Assembly: GCA_008360975.2 (NCBI GenBank) | Contig: CM039183.1 | Span: 46,305,850 to 46,369,849 of the forward strand | Origin: Lichenostomus cassidix | Lineage: Eukaryota; Chordata; Aves; Passeriformes; Meliphagidae | Length of the DNA stretch: 64,000 nucleotides | Reading direction: 5' to 3' | In this document: piece by piece, positions 62,537-64,000 of the stretch | Layout: the number at the start of each line of letters is the position of its first letter | Position numbering within the stretch: position 1 is the stretch's first letter | The notes under the pieces: generated by a model | The model's input: the letters and a program-made list of their open reading frames with translations, nothing else | The model's database searches: none | Told to the model about the DNA's origin: nothing | Made by a program: the position numbers and the translations under genes

Positions 62537-64000
62537 TCCTGATTAAAAACTCAGTCAGGGTAGTCTTCCCAGGGGAAACAGAGCTACCCTATGGTCAGCA
62601 AGAAACCTAGAAACAATAAATGGTTTTGTACAAACAGGCAAGGAGGTGGAAGAGGAGACTGCATCTCAGATATGTGACGTATTTCCAAGATATGTTGTGT
62701 TTGGAGGGAGGAACAAAGCACAGAGCTTTAGGAAGGAGGGAACACAAGTAATCCTTCCATATACTAAGTATTCCTTGCATATACATGAACACAGAAAATT
62801 CAAGAATGTAAGCAGTTTCATAATCAAGAAAATTCAACCTCCAGGAGACAAAACATGTAACAGTATTTAGGATCAGGAGGGAGCTAGAAGGTTGGGTGAA
62901 CAGAATATTGTTATCAGAGCAAAGAGGCATCTACAAGCTTCGCATCAGGCTGTGATGTTATCTGTGAAATGGCTGATAGCCATGGCAGCAGTGACCACAC
63001 AGTGTGTTCAGCTCTGTGTGAGCCCAGATGTACCAGCACTGCCCAGAGGGAACAGACCAGTTCACAGAACCGATGCTTACTGCTTATCTAAGGAGGGCAG
63101 TACATTGAGCTTCACTGTAAATATCACAAAGATCAATTAAATGGTTTCTTGCAACAGGCCTGTAATGAAGATCATGAAAAAGGAAGAAGAGCTGATTTTG
63201 ACACCAAGAAAACTTAGGATGATCAAGTTGCTGAGCATTGCGGAAAAACAAACAAAAGACCCCCAAACCCTACACAAACTCTGAGAAGCTATCACAAATT
63301 TCTTTTTCCCCGCAGTTGAAGCCTGTCATCTCTGCTAGCTTCCCTCCCAATATAAAACTACAGACCAGCTCATTATTTCCCTTTCAGAACAATAAATGTA
63401 AAGCATCCAAAAGAAATTATAAATTACAGCAATGCTTAGAGGTATTGCAACTCCCTTCTTTTGTCTAACTTCTGTGTAGTATTAATATACTCCAGACACT
63501 TTTAATTGAACCTGAAACACAGCTTGTGGAATGACAAAGGGCAGGTGTCCACAGAAGAAAACCTGTACAACTCTAGTTTTATTGTCAGGTAGCTCCACTG
63601 AAATAGTTATCTGTAAATATGAAAAGCTTTATAGATATTGAAACTTGCTATTTAGTAAATTAGTGTGTGCACATATTTGTATATACACATATACAAAACT
63701 ACAAAACATTATTTCATTTCCTCATTTTGATTTTTTTAAAGAATAATCCCAAATTTCTATCGATTTTACCTAAATGTTTACTTTATCCAGGAAAAAGTAA
63801 AACTCGAGATACTGAAAAATCGAGACCACAGAGTATAGAAGATGTTCTGCTCTTGTATCACCCAACTATGTTTCTGAATACCCACAGCTGTAATTGGTGT
63901 TTCTTTCACAAGCATTCTAGTTTAAATACATGAAGCCACATGAGTCCTGTATGTTAAAAGGCACAGAGCTGAGACAAACAGCTTTTCACTGAAGATTTTT
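62537..64000. other. Unique non-coding sequence to the window end
   Basis: No gene or known repeat is recognised. A 107-codon minus frame (62607-62930) overlaps a 74-codon plus frame, and neither has a domain. Confidence 0.55.

Noticed and set aside
1..64000. CRISPR arrays, operons, tRNA or rRNA genes
   Set aside because: There are no regularly spaced repeats, no closely packed coding frames and no tRNA or rRNA signatures. The sequence is clearly vertebrate and not prokaryotic.

Overview
This window looks like bird nuclear DNA, from a long gene-poor interval that is either intergenic or a very large intron. The case for a bird rests on the mobile elements: four fragments carry the 3' end typical of avian CR1 LINEs, and two solo LTRs match an ERV family I know from bird genomes. 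The rest is AT-rich, CpG-poor, high-complexity DNA with a few short A-rich, TA and CA tracts. I cannot name the species, chromosome or neighbouring genes.

I found no protein-coding exon, tRNA, rRNA, CpG-island promoter or CRISPR array that I can defend. Open frames are short and scattered over both strands, as expected by chance. The longest, 189 codons at 27380-27949, shows no recognisable domain. The next longest, 158 codons at 31212-31688, is antisense to a CR1 element.

Layout: 1-16740 is unique non-coding sequence with three stretches that look like conserved non-coding elements (about 5630-6160, 10570-10790 and 14540-14760). A CR1 with an internal deletion lies at 16741-17554. Unique sequence follows to 30917, including the best conserved-element candidate (27380-28010) and a G-free tract whose minus strand carries a G-quadruplex motif (26313-26389). 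An ERV LTR at 30918-32138 is split by a minus-strand CR1 at 31168-31843. Two more minus-strand CR1 3' ends are at 37665-37795 and 39600-40056. Further candidate regulatory blocks lie near 33340-33680, 48180-48620, 49280-49860 and 58480-58960. A second, uninterrupted LTR of the same family is at 61976-62536.

Recognisable mobile DNA covers about 3.2 kb, roughly 5% of the window. The overall picture is a repeat-poor regulatory desert rather than a gene cluster, and I see no new enzymatic or defence system. Candidate conserved elements were judged by eye from sequence texture, without alignment, so their confidence is low.
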